From Myxococcales bacterium (lineage in GTDB: Bacteria; Myxococcota_A; Polyangia; Haliangiales; Haliangiaceae): 64,000 nucleotides of DNA. Position numbers and translations under genes: made by a program. The first letter of the stretch is position 1, and each line of letters begins with the position of its first letter. The notes beneath the pieces are model-generated. The model made no database searches. It was not told where the DNA came from and worked only from the letters and a program-made list of their open reading frames with translations. The stretch is taken from contig JADJGV010000037.1 of NCBI GenBank assembly GCA_016707895.1, positions 372,001 to 436,000 of the forward strand, written 5' to 3'. Below, piece after piece: positions 7,034-15,056 of the stretch.

Positions 7034-7246
7034 GTGGCGACCAAGCGAGAGACATCAACCCCGGTCAAGATCCCAGCCGAAGCCCACGCCACGTTGCGCG
7101 AGCTCGCGGCCTACACCGCGCGCCACGGCTGGTCCTCGCTCGGCATCGATCGCGAGGACGCGCCAACGCAGACCGCGCTGATCGAGGAGGCGATCCGGCT
7201 CCTCGCGACGCGACGCGATACCAGCAAGGGGAAGGGCAAGCGATGA
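7034..7246 (+). CDS. Small ribbon-helix-helix-like protein coupled to the recombinase
   Basis: Predicted 70-residue basic protein. TPVKIPAEAHATLRELAAYT and TQTALIEEAIRLLATRR have the strand plus two-helix pattern of CopG/Arc-type DNA-binding proteins, with an extended loop between. The GTG start lies six bases after TAGTGT and no Shine-Dalgarno sequence is present. Its stop overlaps the recombinase start (ATGA). A regulator or directionality accessory for the recombinase is a plausible, unproven role. Confidence 0.6.
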   Translation: MATKRETSTPVKIPAEAHATLRELAAYTARHGWSSLGIDREDAPTQTALIEEAIRLLATRRDTSKGKGKR

Positions 7247-8880
7247 TCGTTCGTACCTACGTCCGTCGTTCGAAGAACGACGAGGGCAAGCAGCAGTTCA
7301 GCCTGGACGTCCAGGCCGGCGGGTGCCGCGACTTCCTGGCAGCGTCGCCGTTCGCGGGCGCGAAGGTGGTCGAGTACGTGGACGACGGCAAGGCTGGCGA
7401 CGACTTCCACAGCCGGACCGGGCTGCGGCAGCTCCTCAGCGAGGCCCGACGCGGCGACGTCATCTGCTGCCGGGACCAGTCACGCCTCGGCCGTGACGCG
7501 ATCGAGGTGACCCTCGTCGTGCGCGACCTGGTGCGGGACCGCGGGTGCCGGCTCTTCTACTACGTGAACGGCCAGGAAGCGCTATTCGCCAACGCGATCG
7601 ATCAGGCGACCACGTTCATCCAGGGCACCGGGCACCAGATGGAGCTGGAAGCGATCCGGTCGCGCGTCCGAGAAGCGCTCCGCTCGCGCGTCCGCGCCGG
7701 CAGGATCGCCGGCGGCCGCTGCTACGGCTACCGCCTGGAGCGGAAGGCGGACGGCTCGGGGCGACCCTTCACGATCGCGGTCGTCGACGAGGCCGAGGCT
7801 GAGGTCGTGCGTCGCATCTTCGCGATGCGGTGCGATGGCCTGGGCTACAAGAAGATCGCCCAGACGCTCACCGAGGAGGGCGTGCCGCCGCCGAGCGCGG
7901 GCAAGCGGGGCACCGGAACCTGGGGGCCCGGTTCGATCCGCGCCATGCTGCTCAGCCCCCGTTACCGCGGCGTCTACGTTCATGGCAGGGTCAAGAAGGT
8001 GCGCCACGGCGGAGTCGTCGCACGCGTCCGCGCCGAGGCGAGCGAGGTGATCACCGTCGAGCTCCCCGAGTGGCAGATCGTGGACGACGAGACCTGGACG
8101 CGCGCGCAGGAACACTTCGCGCCGACCTCGCCGACTCGTCGGATGACGTCGTCGGCGGCCAAGTACGCGCTCACGGGGATCGCGCGCTGTGGCGTGTGCG
8201 ACGGCGCGGTGGGCTGCGCGTCGACCCGCCAGAACGGCGGCTACGTGAAGTCGTACGCCTGCCGGCGGCGCCACCAGCGCGGGCCGCGGGCGTGCGCGGC
8301 CAGCGTCCACCAGCCCATGGCGGACGTCGAGACCGCGCTCCTCACGTACCTCGAGAGCAGCGTCCTGACGGCCGACGTGATCGATCACTACGCACGCGAG
8401 ATCCGCGCGGCGGTCGAGGATGAGATCCCGGACCGGGAGGCGGACGTAGCCGACCTGGAAGCCCAGCTCCGGCAGGTCAAGGCGGAGCAGAAGCGGCTCA
8501 CCAAGGCGGTCGCCATCGCGGACGACGTGCCGGAGCTGGTGACCGAGCTGCGCGACCGTGCCACCCGGGCTCGTAGCCTGGAGGCCCGGATCGCAGCCGT
8601 CCGGCGGACGCCTGACGACCTACGCGGGACCGTCGATCGGGCGGAGGCGCAGGTCCGGGCCAAGCTCGGCCAGGCGCGCTCGGCGCTCACTTTGGCGAAC
8701 GACCCCGAGGGCCTGCGCCTGACGTTCCTCCGGCTGTTTCCGGAGGGCCTGCGATTTCACCCGGGGCGCGTAGGGACGCACCAAGTATGGGAAATCGAAG
8801 GATCTTTGAACCTGTGCCAGCTCGCCGGAGTCGACGAGCTGGCACCGTTCACTTTGAATCGTGACCCCAAAGGGACTTGA
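7243..8880 (+). CDS. Large serine recombinase (integrase)
   Basis: Predicted 545-residue protein. The N-terminal resolvase domain shows RTYVRRSKND with the catalytic Ser at residue 10, LDVQ, and CRDQSRLGRD near residue 85. The recombinase domain follows (about 165-290, GYRLERKADGSGRPF, LTEEGVPPPSAGKRG, LLSPRYRG). Next come a zinc-ribbon-like domain (ARCGVCDGAVG ... YACRRRHQRGPRACAAS) and a coiled-coil segment (ADLEAQLRQVKAEQKRLTKA). The length is normal for single-protein integrases of phages and integrative elements. Its last six or so codons lie inside the 3' end of the tRNA-Glu gene on the other strand, indicating integration there. It is translationally coupled to the upstream small protein. 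Confidence 0.92.
   Translation: MIVRTYVRRSKNDEGKQQFSLDVQAGGCRDFLAASPFAGAKVVEYVDDGKAGDDFHSRTGLRQLLSEARRGDVICCRDQSRLGRDAIEVTLVVRDLVRDRGCRLFYYVNGQEALFANAIDQATTFIQGTGHQMELEAIRSRVREALRSRVRAGRIAGGRCYGYRLERKADGSGRPFTIAVVDEAEAEVVRRIFAMRCDGLGYKKIAQTLTEEGVPPPSAGKRGTGTWGPGSIRAMLLSPRYRGVYVHGRVKKVRHGGVVARVRAEASEVITVELPEWQIVDDETWTRAQEHFAPTSPTRRMTSSAAKYALTGIARCGVCDGAVGCASTRQNGGYVKSYACRRRHQRGPRACAASVHQPMADVETALLTYLESSVLTADVIDHYAREIRAAVEDEIPDREADVADLEAQLRQVKAEQKRLTKAVAIADDVPELVTELRDRATRARSLEARIAAVRRTPDDLRGTVDRAEAQVRAKLGQARSALTLANDPEGLRLTFLRLFPEGLRFHPGRVGTHQVWEIEGSLNLCQLAGVDELAPFTLNRDPKGT
8862..8880 (-). other. Probable attachment-site half: tRNA-Glu 3' end inside the recombinase gene
   Basis: These 19 bases form the tRNA acceptor 3' strand and part of the T stem, and also the last codons and stop of the recombinase. 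This is the expected junction if the element inserted into the tRNA 3' end and restored the gene. Confidence 0.5.
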
Positions 8881-8934
8881 ACCCTTGTTTTCGCCGTGAG
8901 AGGGCGACGTCCTAGACCGCTAGACTATGGGGCC
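8862..8934 (-). tRNA. tRNA-Glu (anticodon CTC)
   Basis: A 73-nt cloverleaf can be drawn: acceptor GGCCCCA/TGGGGTC (one G-T pair), D arm GTCTAGCGGTCTAGGAC, anticodon arm TCGCC-CTCTCAC-GGCGA with CTC at positions 34-36, and T arm AAGGG-TTCAAGT-CCCTT. The discriminator is A; CCA is not encoded. Confidence 0.95.
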
Positions 8935-8981
8935 GGTCGGCGTTCTTGTCGCAGAACCGAAGCTCTGCGTCAAGGCCTGCG

Positions 8982-9052
8982 TTCGGGGACTTGGATTCGA
9001 ACCAAGATAGTCAGCTCCAGAGACTGACGTCCTGCCATTAGACGATCCCCGA
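8982..9052 (-). tRNA. tRNA-Gln (anticodon CTG)
   Basis: A 71-nt cloverleaf: acceptor TCGGGGA/TCCCCGA (seven perfect pairs; the weak U1-A72 pair is typical of tRNA-Gln), anticodon arm TCAGT-CTCTGGA-GCTGA with CTG at positions 34-36, T loop TTCGAAT, discriminator A. It lies 47 bp upstream of tRNA-Glu on the same strand, so both may come from one transcript. The cognate synthetase glnS is at 17880-20210. Confidence 0.95.
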
Positions 9053-9154
9053 GGATCACCCTGGAAAGGGCGACAGCTATCTACTCGGTCGCTGGCCCGC
9101 CGTCAAGAGGTGCGCGCCGCGGCGGCGCCGGGTAGCATCCGCCGAGGAGGATCC

Positions 9155-9913
9155 ATGCGCCTGCGCACGCTGACCGTTGTGATCGCGGCCGTCGCCCTGT
9201 CGGCGACCGCCTGCAAGAAGAAGCAGAACGACAAGCCCGCGCCCGCCGCTGGCACCGCCGCCGGGACGGCCAGCGGCACCGCCGCCGGGACCGGCAGCGG
9301 CACCGCCGCGGGCACCGGGGCTGGCACCGCCACCGCCGGCAGCGGCGACCCGGCCGGCAGCGGCAGCGCCGCGGCCACCGGGGTCGACCCGGGCATGTCG
9401 AACAAGGCCGGCAACTGCCCCGCCGCGGTCGCCGGCGCCAAGGCCGAGCTGCTCGAGGACGCCACGCTGAAGAACGCGATCGCGCTGGCGATCACCGCCA
9501 CCGATCCCGACGCCGTGGCCACCGTGCGCAAGCGCGCCGCGCACCTGGTCGCGGTGCAGGCCGCGCCCGACGCCGACGTCAAGCACAGCGGCGAGGGCAC
9601 CGGCGGCGGCGCCGGCATGTGCCCGGTGATCACCGCCAAGGACGTCACGATCGCGTCGTCGGAGATCGAGGGCGGCGTCAAGGTCGTGATGACCTCGACC
9701 GGCGCGATGACCGCGGCCGATCTGGCCAAGGAGGTCGTGACCCGCATCGACAAGATGACCGCGTTCCGGCCGGCCACCGCGCCGGCCGACGGCGAGGCCG
9801 GCAAGGGCGCCGGCGCCGGCGGCGGCCAGGGCGACCACGGCGGGAACCACTCGGGCGAGGGCGACGGCCACGGCAAGGAGCGCGAGGCCGCGCAGGGCGG
9901 ACCCGCGCAGTAG
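9155..9913 (+). CDS. Gly/Thr/Ala-repeat lipoprotein
   Basis: Predicted 252-residue lipoprotein. The signal (MRLRTLTVVIAAVALSATAC) is followed by KKK and a low-complexity GTAAGT/GTGSGT linker (about residues 33-75). A small domain follows (residues 85-225: NCPAAVAGAKAELLEDATLK, VATVRKRAAHLVAVQAA, MCPVITAKDVTIASSEIEGG). The tail is Gly/His-rich (GGGQGDHGGNHSGEGDGHG). No domain recognised. The start follows GAGGAGG by six bases. The His-rich tail could bind metal; this is speculative. Confidence 0.75.
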   Translation: MRLRTLTVVIAAVALSATACKKKQNDKPAPAAGTAAGTASGTAAGTGSGTAAGTGAGTATAGSGDPAGSGSAAATGVDPGMSNKAGNCPAAVAGAKAELLEDATLKNAIALAITATDPDAVATVRKRAAHLVAVQAAPDADVKHSGEGTGGGAGMCPVITAKDVTIASSEIEGGVKVVMTSTGAMTAADLAKEVVTRIDKMTAFRPATAPADGEAGKGAGAGGGQGDHGGNHSGEGDGHGKEREAAQGGPAQ

Positions 9914-10014
9914 ACCGAACACACCGCGCTGACCGGGCTGGGCGACGGCCTGCGTGGGGGCGTCGCAGTCACCGTCGTCATGAACCCGGACGTTGGTGGT
10001 CTTCAGAACGTCTT

Positions 10015-10074
10015 GGGTGGGGGCCCCGCCGGGGGCGTGACCCCGGCGGGGGAGGGTTTCGCGAGAAACCCTCC
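10015..10074 (+). repeat. Two-hairpin intergenic element, copy A
   Basis: GGGTGGGGGCCCC leads into hairpin CCCCGCCGGGG-N6-CCCCGGCGGGG. Next comes hairpin GGAGGGTTTC-GCGA-GAAACCCTCC. It lies between converging genes, eight bases from the mosB stop, so it probably ends transcription. It matches copies at 25591, 61511 and 61597. Confidence 0.7.
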
Positions 10075-10081
10075 CATCAAT

Positions 10082-10885
10082 TCAGGCGTGGATGATCGTC
10101 CCGACGTCCTCGCCGCGCAGGGCGGCCAGGACGTTGCCGGGCTTGGTGCCGTTGACGATCTGCAGCTCTTTGCAGGCCCGGGCCCGGGGCAGGTAGTCGA
10201 GCACGACGCGCTCGACGACCAGGTCGGGCAGGTCGCGGGCCTTGAGCTCGGCGACCGAGATCCGCGGGATGTGCTCGGCGGCCGGGTTCTTCTTCGGGTC
10301 GTCGGTGTACAGGCCGTCCTCGTCCTTGATGAAGATGGCCCGCTTCGCGCCCAGGAACTCGGCCGACAGGAACACGCCGGCGTCGGTGCGGTGCGGCGGG
10401 ATGCGGCTGCCCTCCTCGCGCTTCTCCCAGTAGCCGAACGGCGGCATGCCGCTCATCACCGGCAGGCAGCCGAGCTGCAGGTACAGCGGCAGTTTCTCGA
10501 AGTCGTCGGGCAGGATGTACAGGCCGCCGTGCTTGGCGAGCAGCATCTGCACCATCCGCGCGTTCTGCATCGGGATGTACTTGCCGAGCGTGGCCATCAC
10601 GCCCACCGGCATCTCGAGCTCGCTGGCGATCGAGTAGATGTGGCGGGCGCGGGTGCCGCCGCCGACCAGCACGACGACCTGGATGCCCTCCTTGCGGGCG
10701 GCGACCAGCTCGTCGAGGATCGGGAACAGCGCGGCGCGGCCGCGGTCCATCACCGACTGGCCGCCGATCTTGACCACCCGGACGTCGGGCATCACCGCGG
10801 TGGGCGAGTACGCGACGTTGGCCAGGTCGTGATCGGTCAGGTTGGTGCGGGCGAGCGTCGACTCGATGATCTTGCGGTCAGCCAC
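10082..10885 (-). CDS. mosB: Molybdenum storage protein, MosB-type subunit (amino-acid-kinase fold)
   Basis: Predicted 267-residue cytoplasmic protein close in length to Azotobacter MosB. Matching stretches are VVKIGGQSVMDRGRAALFPI, GGGTRARHIYSIASELEMPV, the MSGMPPFGYWE region, RIPPHRTDAGVFLSAEFLGA, IFIKDEDGLYTDDPKKN, PRISVAELKA, and QIVNGTKPGNVLAALRGEDV near the C-terminus. In the known protein, MosA and MosB form a hexamer cage that stores polyoxomolybdate or tungstate using ATP. The GTG start is preceded by GGAGG and overlaps mosA by 8 bp. A different UMP-kinase-like protein is less likely, because both subunits occur side by side. Confidence 0.8.
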   Translation of the reverse strand: MADRKIIESTLARTNLTDHDLANVAYSPTAVMPDVRVVKIGGQSVMDRGRAALFPILDELVAARKEGIQVVVLVGGGTRARHIYSIASELEMPVGVMATLGKYIPMQNARMVQMLLAKHGGLYILPDDFEKLPLYLQLGCLPVMSGMPPFGYWEKREEGSRIPPHRTDAGVFLSAEFLGAKRAIFIKDEDGLYTDDPKKNPAAEHIPRISVAELKARDLPDLVVERVVLDYLPRARACKELQIVNGTKPGNVLAALRGEDVGTIIHA

Positions 10886-11723
10886 GGCCGCCCTCCTTGA
10901 CGATGACCGTGCCGACGTCCTCGCCGCGGATGGCGGCGGTCAGCATGCCGGGCTTGAGGCCGTTGACGATCTGGATGCGGGTGATGTTCTTGGCGGTCGA
11001 CCACGCCCGGAACAGCTCGGCGTCGAGGATGTTGGTCGGCGGCGGGTTGGCCAGGAGCTCGGCCAGCGTGATGCGCGGGATGTGGCGCGCGTCGGCGTGG
11101 ACCGCGGGATCCTTGTCGTAGAGGCCGTCCTGATCCTTCACGAAGATCAGCTGACCCATCGACAGCACCTCGGCCAGCTGGAACAAGCCGAAGTCCGAGC
11201 CGTGCTGCGGCAGCACGCCCTCGTCGGGCGGCGGCTCCCAGAAGTGGTACGGCGGGATCGAGATCGCGATCGGCAGGATGCCCGACGAGAAGTACAGCGG
11301 CAGATCCCAGAAGTGATCGCGCTGCATCGGCATCGAGCCGTGCTTGGCCAGCAGCGTGTTGAGCAGGATGGCGTTGAGCTCCTCCATCGCGCCGATCAGC
11401 TGCGCGATGCCGCCGACCGGCAGGCCGAGGTCGAGCGCCACCGACAGCGTGTGCCGGACCCGCGTGCCGCCGCCGACCGCCAGCACCATCTTCTTGCCGA
11501 GGTCGCGCTTGATCGCGGCGATCTCGTCGACCAGCGGCAGGATCGCGTCCTTGCCGCGGTCGAAGATGCTCTGGCCGCCGATGCCGATCAGCGCGGCGTC
11601 GGGGAAGATGTGGACGTCGCGGTCGCTGTCGGTGCCGGCGACGACGCGCCGATCCTGGAGCGACTCGCGCATCAGGCGCGACTCGATGTGGGTGCGGCCA
11701 TCGCCGCTGACGAGGTTGCTCAT
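10878..11723 (-). CDS. mosA: Molybdenum storage protein, MosA-type subunit (amino-acid-kinase fold)
   Basis: Predicted 281-residue protein. It parallels MosA: ESLQDRRVV near the N-terminus, IGGQSIFDRGKDAILPLVDE, VGGGTRVRHTLSVALDLGLP (MosA has an equivalent SVGLDLGLPVG), ISIPPYHFWEPP, DGLYDKDP, and QIVNGLKPGMLTAAIRGEDV. It starts at an ATG overlapping the stop of the upstream membrane-transporter gene (ATGA) and overlaps mosB at its end, so all three are coupled. Metal binding and ATP use are assumed from the family. Assignment of the A and B subunits rests on sequence resemblance recalled from Azotobacter. Confidence 0.78.
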   Translation of the reverse strand: MSNLVSGDGRTHIESRLMRESLQDRRVVAGTDSDRDVHIFPDAALIGIGGQSIFDRGKDAILPLVDEIAAIKRDLGKKMVLAVGGGTRVRHTLSVALDLGLPVGGIAQLIGAMEELNAILLNTLLAKHGSMPMQRDHFWDLPLYFSSGILPIAISIPPYHFWEPPPDEGVLPQHGSDFGLFQLAEVLSMGQLIFVKDQDGLYDKDPAVHADARHIPRITLAELLANPPPTNILDAELFRAWSTAKNITRIQIVNGLKPGMLTAAIRGEDVGTVIVKEGGRG

Positions 11724-13039
11724 GGAGGCTCCGGTGCGTTCGTGGCGTTCGGTGCGTTCGGGGACGACAGCGCGGTCAGGAGCGGCGCCGTGACCACCCC
11801 CGACAGGACGCCGAAAATACCGTGGACGAGGAGGCCGGGAAGTAACACGGCGTAAACAAGTGCCGGCGGCTGCACCGCCAGCGCGATCACCGTGATCGTG
11901 GCGAACCGCCCCAGCGCCGCCAGGAGGCCCAGGGTCGAGTACGTGACGATCCGGCGGATCCGGTGGGTGCCGGCGGCCCGGCGGGCCACGCCGTACAAGA
12001 GGTCGACGATGATGCCCGGGGTGACGTGCTTGGCGATCTCGAACACGCCGTAGCGGCCGTCGCCGAGCAGGAAGGCCACCGTGCCCATCGTCAGGCCGGT
12101 CAGCGTGGCGCCAACCTTGGTTCGCGTGACCTCGGCCGCCACCAGGTACAGCGGCAACAGCAGCACGCCCTTGTAGCCGGGCAAGAACGGGATGCCGGGG
12201 AGGATCTTCAGGGCCTTGACCCCGAGCATGGTCAGCGCGACCGCGGCGATCGCGCCGGCGTCGGTGGCGACGTGGGGCGGCAGGTCGGGGTCTTGCTCGC
12301 GCAGGTGGCGGTCGACCCGCCGCAGGTGCCGCCGGAACGGATCGACCAGCGCGCCGACGTCGCCGCGCGCGAGCCGGCGCAGGCCGGCGACGAAGCTGCG
12401 CGGGGTGGCCTCGTCGTCGTGCGGGCCGCCACCGCCACCACCGCCACCGCCACCGCCGCCGCCGCCGCCGCCGCCACCGCCGCCACCGCCACCGCCACCG
12501 CCGCCACCACCACCGCCGCCGCCGCGCCCGCGGCCACGTCCGCCGCCGCCGCGCATGCTGCCGTCGAGCAGCATCAGGGTCGCGTCGATCGCCACCGCCG
12601 CCAGGCGCGGCATGCCGAGCTTGCGCAGGCCGTGGGCCAGGGCCCGCGCGTCACCGGCGCGCGCGACGTGGGACGCGAGCACGACCGTGATGATCCGCAG
12701 CGCCATCGTCAGGCCCAGCTCGGCGCCCCAGGCGTTGAGGTCGAGGTGCACGAACCCGAGGTCGAGGGTCCACCACTGGTCGCGCGCGGGATCGTCGGAG
12801 AACAGCGCGTAGCCCGCGATGAACAACAGCGAGATCGGGATCAGCTTGCGGATCTGCCGCCGCACCCGCTGGCCGCCGAGCCCGAGCCACACCCACGCGG
12901 CCACCATCGCGGCCAGCGCGATCGCCACGCCCCACCACCGCGGGATGAAGAACACGCCCACCGCCACCGCGACCAGGAAGGCGACCCGCCGGCGCGGGCC
13001 GCCCGGGAAGCTGCGCGTCGGCTGCGGGGCGTCGGACAA
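11720..13039 (-). CDS. ECF-transporter-like membrane protein (CbiQ/EcfT-like domain plus S-like domain) with a poly-Gly tract
   Basis: Predicted 439-residue protein. Residues 1-160 have several membrane segments and a CbiQ/EcfT-like cytosolic part (LTMALRIITVVLASHVARAG DARALAHGLRKLGMPRLAAV, split here). Residues about 165-210 are nearly pure Gly, encoded by CCGCCA-type hexamers. After a charged segment (SFVAGLRRLARGDVGALVDP), the C-terminal half (270-430) has about six membrane helices like an S component. Energy-coupling-factor transporters import vitamins or metals with EcfA ATPases; none lies in the window. The start is a TTG seven bases after TACGCT. Coupling to mosA suggests molybdate/tungstate or related metal uptake (inference). 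Confidence 0.6.
   Translation of the reverse strand: MSDAPQPTRSFPGGPRRRVAFLVAVAVGVFFIPRWWGVAIALAAMVAAWVWLGLGGQRVRRQIRKLIPISLLFIAGYALFSDDPARDQWWTLDLGFVHLDLNAWGAELGLTMALRIITVVLASHVARAGDARALAHGLRKLGMPRLAAVAIDATLMLLDGSMRGGGGRGRGRGGGGGGGGGGGGGGGGGGGGGGGGGGGGGGGGGPHDDEATPRSFVAGLRRLARGDVGALVDPFRRHLRRVDRHLREQDPDLPPHVATDAGAIAAVALTMLGVKALKILPGIPFLPGYKGVLLLPLYLVAAEVTRTKVGATLTGLTMGTVAFLLGDGRYGVFEIAKHVTPGIIVDLLYGVARRAAGTHRIRRIVTYSTLGLLAALGRFATITVIALAVQPPALVYAVLLPGLLVHGIFGVLSGVVTAPLLTALSSPNAPNATNAPEPP
12426..12530 (-). repeat. Hexamer microsatellite encoding poly-Gly
   Basis: The plus strand reads degenerate CCGCCA/CCGCCG units for about 105 bp inside the transporter gene. Length variation in multiples of three would alter only the Gly linker. 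Confidence 0.85.
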
Positions 13040-13081
13040 CAGCGGCAGCGTACTCGATCTGCGCCGTCGCGGTCGCCGCGA

Positions 13082-13987
13082 TCAGCGATCGGCGATGCGC
13101 CGTCGGCCGAGCGGCAAGGGCGACGCGTGCGCCGCCGCCGAAGCGACGGCAGCGCCGGTGGGCGACGCCGGCAGGCGGGCCGCGGCGCACTCGAAGGCGA
13201 AGGTCTCGACGTAGACCTGGGTGCCGCTGCGGATGTCGATCGTGTACTGCGTCTCGGTGCCGTCGAGCTCGCGGGCGTGCGTCTCACGCTGCTGCAAGAG
13301 CGGGGTGCTGCCGGTCAGGATGATCCAGTCGTTCACCAGCGGCAGGAAATGGCGATCGTAGGACTGGGTGAACTCCGCGTCGATCGCGCCGTCCTCGTTG
13401 GAGTCGAGCGTGGCGCGGGTCCAATGTTCCGGATCGCGGTCCGGTTGTTCCCACACCCACACCGCGCACGGGCGACCGCCGGCGGGGTCGGGGCAGGTGC
13501 GCCAGGTCGAGCGTGGGGTGCCGTCGCCGGTGATCGTCGTCAACGACGCACCCCGCGTCGGATCGTGGAACGTCACGCGCTGCTCGACCTGCACACCACC
13601 CGCGTAGCGGTTGGTCTGCGTGTAGCCATCGTCTCCGTCGGTCGGCACGAGATCTTCGGACTCGACCGCCGCGACCTGATCGCCGTCCCAGGTGTAGGTG
13701 ATCCGACTCGCCCCCGCGATCTCGTGGACCGTCAGGTGCCCGTCTTGCCAGGTGTTGGTCAGGGTCGCGATCACCGTGCCGTCGGGGGCGAGGGCCTGCG
13801 ACGACAGCAGGTGCTTGTCCTCGTCGTACGTGAACGTGCGGTGGGTTGGCAGGCCGCCGTCCCAGCTGCCGTCGCTGGCGCACGGGACCCGCCCCGGGAA
13901 GATGGCCTCGTCGACCGGATCGTCGGCGCAGGCGGTGAGCAGCGTGGAGGTGATGATGGCGGGTAGGAGCAGGCGTGGGACGGGCAT
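13082..13987 (-). CDS. Lipoprotein, paralogue 1 of a tandem pair
   Basis: Predicted 301-residue lipoprotein: signal MPVPRLLLPAIITSTLLTAC. The mature protein starts ADDPVDEAIFPGRVPCASDG and has repeated YD/TY-type strands (THRTFTYDEDKHLLSS, ITYTWDGDQVAAV, TQTNRYAGGVQVEQRV) reminiscent of RHS/YD-repeat beta structure. C-terminal half: VWVWEQPDRDPEHWTRATLD, then DSNEDGAIDAEFTQSYDRHF. The neighbour at 14133 shares this plan throughout. The start was chosen because the paralogue begins with the same MPxPRL sequence; an ATG eight codons earlier is possible. Function unknown. Confidence 0.75.
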   Translation of the reverse strand: MPVPRLLLPAIITSTLLTACADDPVDEAIFPGRVPCASDGSWDGGLPTHRTFTYDEDKHLLSSQALAPDGTVIATLTNTWQDGHLTVHEIAGASRITYTWDGDQVAAVESEDLVPTDGDDGYTQTNRYAGGVQVEQRVTFHDPTRGASLTTITGDGTPRSTWRTCPDPAGGRPCAVWVWEQPDRDPEHWTRATLDSNEDGAIDAEFTQSYDRHFLPLVNDWIILTGSTPLLQQRETHARELDGTETQYTIDIRSGTQVYVETFAFECAAARLPASPTGAAVASAAAHASPLPLGRRRIADR

Positions 13988-14132
13988 GGCCAGCGACGAT
14001 GCAAGGTCCATGCTCCGGGCTCCGGTCGCGTCGGCGTCGCGGATTTCGAGGTGGTGGCGAAGGTCGTGAAGGGCGGGCCACGACGGGCCCGTCAACGGAT
14101 CTTGACAGCCGGCGCCGCCACCGTCGGCGCGA

Positions 14133-15056
14133 TCACATCCGCGTCGGATCGCGGCGCACCAGCGCCAGCGGCCGCGCCGGCCGATCGACGATCGACCGCC
14201 CCGCGCGCGGCGGGGTCGGGCGCGCGGCGGCGCAGGTGAACGCGAACGTCTCGACGTAGGTCGAGGCCGGCCCGGGCAAGCGCTCGATGGTGTAGCGGGT
14301 CTCGGTGCCGTCGGCCTCGCGGGTCGACGTGTCGCGCTGCCACGGCGCCAGCGCGGTGCCGTCGAAGCTGTTCCACGCCATCACCAGCGGCAGGAAGTGC
14401 GCGTCGTAGGTCATCGTGAACTCGTCGTCGATCGTGCCGTCCTCGCCGGTGTCGAAGGTGCCGCGGGTCCAGTGGGCCGGGTCGCGGTCGGGCTGCTCCC
14501 ACACCGACACCGTGCACGGGCTGCCGTCGGCGGGCTCGGCGCACTCGCGCCAGGTCGCGCGGGTGGTGTCGTCGCCGGTGATGGTGGTGAGCGTGCCGCC
14601 GAACGACGCGTCGTGGTACGCGAAGCGCTGCGCGAGCTGGACGCCGTCGCGGTACGTGTTGGTCATCGTGAAGCCGTTGTCGCCGTCGTCGAGCGCGAGG
14701 TCAGTGCGGTCGTAGGTGGTCAGCAGGTCGCCGTCCCACGTGTACGTGCTGCGGGTGTGGATCGTGGGCGTCTGCCGCTCGCTGGTCGCCAGCCGACCAT
14801 CGACCCACGTGTTGGTGATGGTCTCGACGACCGTGCCGTCGTCGGCGACGGTCCGCCGCGACAGCAAGTGCTGGTCGGCGTCGTAGGCGAAGGTGCGGTG
14901 CGTCGGCGGGTCGCTGTCCCAGGCGCCTTCGCTGGCGCACGGGACCCGGCCCGGGAACAGGTCGGGATCGGCCGCGTCGTCGGCGCACGCGGCGAGCAGC
15001 GAGGTGGTGAGGAGGGAGGGGAGGAGGGAGGGGAGGCGCAGGCGGGGGAGCGGCAT
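14133..15056 (-). CDS. Lipoprotein, paralogue 2 of a tandem pair
   Basis: Predicted 307-residue lipoprotein with signal MPLPRLRLPSLLPSLLTTSLLAAC. It is clearly homologous to the next gene downstream: LFPGRVPCASEGAWD, THRTFAYDADQHLLS, VSVWEQPDRDPAHWTRGTFD and TFAFTCAAA recur in order. The C-terminus is basic and unrelated. Both probably sit on the cell surface or the periplasmic side of a membrane. No enzymatic motif is seen. Confidence 0.78.
   Translation of the reverse strand: MPLPRLRLPSLLPSLLTTSLLAACADDAADPDLFPGRVPCASEGAWDSDPPTHRTFAYDADQHLLSRRTVADDGTVVETITNTWVDGRLATSERQTPTIHTRSTYTWDGDLLTTYDRTDLALDDGDNGFTMTNTYRDGVQLAQRFAYHDASFGGTLTTITGDDTTRATWRECAEPADGSPCTVSVWEQPDRDPAHWTRGTFDTGEDGTIDDEFTMTYDAHFLPLVMAWNSFDGTALAPWQRDTSTREADGTETRYTIERLPGPASTYVETFAFTCAAARPTPPRAGRSIVDRPARPLALVRRDPTRM

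Larger units (their letters stand above)
4443..8880. mobile_element. Right-hand end of an integrated element at tRNA-Glu (left end not found)
   Basis: A serine recombinase gene abuts and overlaps the 3' end of a tRNA gene. It is preceded by hypothetical genes, a small DNA-binding-like protein and a sigma-like regulator. The other end would carry a copy of the tRNA 3' sequence (AAGGGTTCAAGTCCCTTTGG); I found none between 1 and 8800. The element may therefore continue left past the metal-resistance genes and the window edge. The start given here is only the leftmost gene I associate with it. Confidence 0.5.

Noticed and set aside
9110..9154. Upstream start for the Gly/Thr lipoprotein
   Set aside because: It would add 15 residues before the signal peptide; the ATG at 9155 has an ideal GAGGAGG site.
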